Positions 62,964 through 64,000 of a stretch of 64,000 bases of DNA are shown here, piece after piece. Below the pieces are notes generated by a model. The model saw only the letters and a program-made list of their open reading frames with translations, was not told the origin of the DNA and ran no database searches. Source of the DNA: Bilabrum cf. latius. Taxonomy: Eukaryota > Bigyra: Bicosoecida > Bigyra > Bicosoecida. The position numbers were made by a program, and so were the translations under genes. Every line of letters begins with the position of its first letter. Positions within the stretch are counted from its first letter, which is position 1. The DNA is taken from positions 682,001 through 746,000 of the forward strand of contig OZ237764.1 in NCBI GenBank assembly GCA_965178125.1, written 5' to 3'.

Positions 62964-64000
62964 TCAGCGCCCTCGGATGCCCTCGCACACGCCAGGCTGC
63001 TGAGCGAGTGCGTAGGCCTGCTGCACCACGTCATTGCGCGCGTCATCGAACCACGGGAAGCACAGCAGCACATCGCCCCTGCAGACGGCCGGCAGGTAGG
63101 CGTCAACCACGGTGCGGTTCGCGTCCCGTGGCACCGATCCCTGCATGAGGTTCACCGAGAACGACTCTGGCCAGGTAAAGTTGCTGGCGATGGGGGTGGT
63201 GAAAGGCGCGGGCTCGTTGTTGGTGAGCGGCGCAGAGACTCTCCGGTAGGCAAGGTCGCTTTCCTCGGGAGCCATGAGTATCCCAGGGACGGCCTTGTAC
63301 ACGAGCTCAAACACATCCGCGTCCAAGGCCCCGCCGCCGGGGCCAGTCACCGTTGAGTCGACGTAGAAGATGCTCAGGTTCTCGCCCCACCGCTTGCGGG
63401 CGTACTGGATCTTGCGGATCAGGTTGTCGGCCACCGCTTGCACGTCGCTGCGCCCGTCGGGCTTCAGCAGAAACTTCTGGTAGTACTTGAAAGGGGCCTA
63501 GTCAGGGGGCTGAGTGGACGAGTGGTTCGGGTTGATGGTGAGCACTTGCGGCCGGAGAGTGAGGCCTCCCCTGAGCCCCGCTCGCTGCATCATCGCGAAT
63601 GCCTCGTCGGCGATGCCATCCATCTCCGGGGCCAGGATGGGGAGCAAGTCTGGGCTGCCTATGTACGTGATGTCCTGAGGGTACTGCTGGCCCTCGATGC
63701 TCCAGATGATGATGCCCTGGCAGTCCAAACCGGACGTAGGCTGCTGCTGCTGCCGATGGGGCCTCCCAGAGGTGCACCGCTCGATGGAGCCGTTGACTTG
63801 CTGCAAGAACGCCTCCTGGAACGCCTTCACCCCCGCGGGGCTGGTCGTGTTGATGGACCCGGGGTCGGGGCCCACGGTCCATCCCCGTGGATTGGGGCAG
63901 TCTTCAGGTGCCAGCGACTTGCAGGAGCACGAGGCGCCGCATTTGCCGGCAGGGAACAGCGTGCCGATGGGTCGGCGGTCCTTCCAGTCCAGTGTCTCGG
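62964..64000 (-). CDS. Glycoside-hydrolase-like protein (5' end outside window)
   Basis: Frame enters from the right edge and ends TGA at 62964; a TAG at 63498 within PPDQAPFKYYQKFLLKPDG is read as Gln. Motifs: ETLDWKDRRPIGTLF, a Cys-rich GKCGASCSCKSL, NPRGW, GIIIWSIEGQQYPQDITYIG, APEMDGIADEAFAMM, GGLTLRPQVL and LSIFYVDSTV. The spacing of WKDRRPIG, NPRGW and W-x-x-EG-x-x-YP fits a TIM-barrel glycoside-hydrolase-like family I have seen in bacteria and eukaryotes but cannot name. N-glycosylation-like sites and Cys pairs suggest a secreted or lumenal protein. Substrate unknown. Confidence 0.6.

Overview
The window is nuclear DNA of a unicellular eukaryote that reads the codon TAG as glutamine; TAA and TGA are the working stops. 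Three paralogue comparisons show this directly: TAG stands opposite CAG at 46546 versus 32614, opposite CAG at 47773 versus 33802, and (minus strand) opposite CAA at 1519 versus 48872. Many genes only become whole when TAG is read as Gln. GT-AG introns that restore frame and conserved motifs (nucleoredoxin, MYB, LMBR1-like and ankyrin-like genes) confirm a eukaryotic host. I cannot name the species from the sequence.

Host backbone: a three-gene unit, P gene (+), ankyrin-like gene (-) and nucleoredoxin-like gene (-), occurs three times: 1-3172 (copy 1), 32299-45814 (copy 2) and 45979-51623 (copy 3). Copies 1 and 2 are broken by mobile DNA. To the right, 52082-64000 carries a MYB protein, a possibly myristoylated low-complexity protein, an LMBR1-like membrane protein, an unknown large protein and a glycoside-hydrolase-like protein.

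Integrated virus: 3173-32292 is a 29-kb Polinton-like/virophage-like provirus with about 1.16-kb terminal inverted repeats and a 6-bp target duplication (GCACCC) inside nucleoredoxin copy 1. It is a composite. The left part (PLV-A, 5102-9768) is AT-rich, has no in-frame TAG, and carries a chromodomain integrase, two proteins with SAP-like N-termini and small ORFs. The right part (PLV-B, 15917-30349) uses in-frame TAG about 60 times and carries a nearly complete set: capsid-like protein, penton-like protein, maturation protease, packaging ATPase, three fibre-like proteins, protein-primed DNA polymerase, SF3 helicase and a second integrase. A TATACTATA motif precedes most PLV-B genes.

Nested elements: a DIRS-like tyrosine-recombinase retrotransposon (9769-15772) sits in the provirus and itself holds a 728-bp unit of two inverted 170-bp repeats around a GIY-YIG nuclease ORF. 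Related repeats truncate the capsid gene and split the protease gene. In unit copy 2 a Ngaro/PAT-type element with split direct repeats (34831-43628) interrupts the ankyrin gene without target duplication; its interior is mostly replaced by a 107-bp and a 112-bp satellite.
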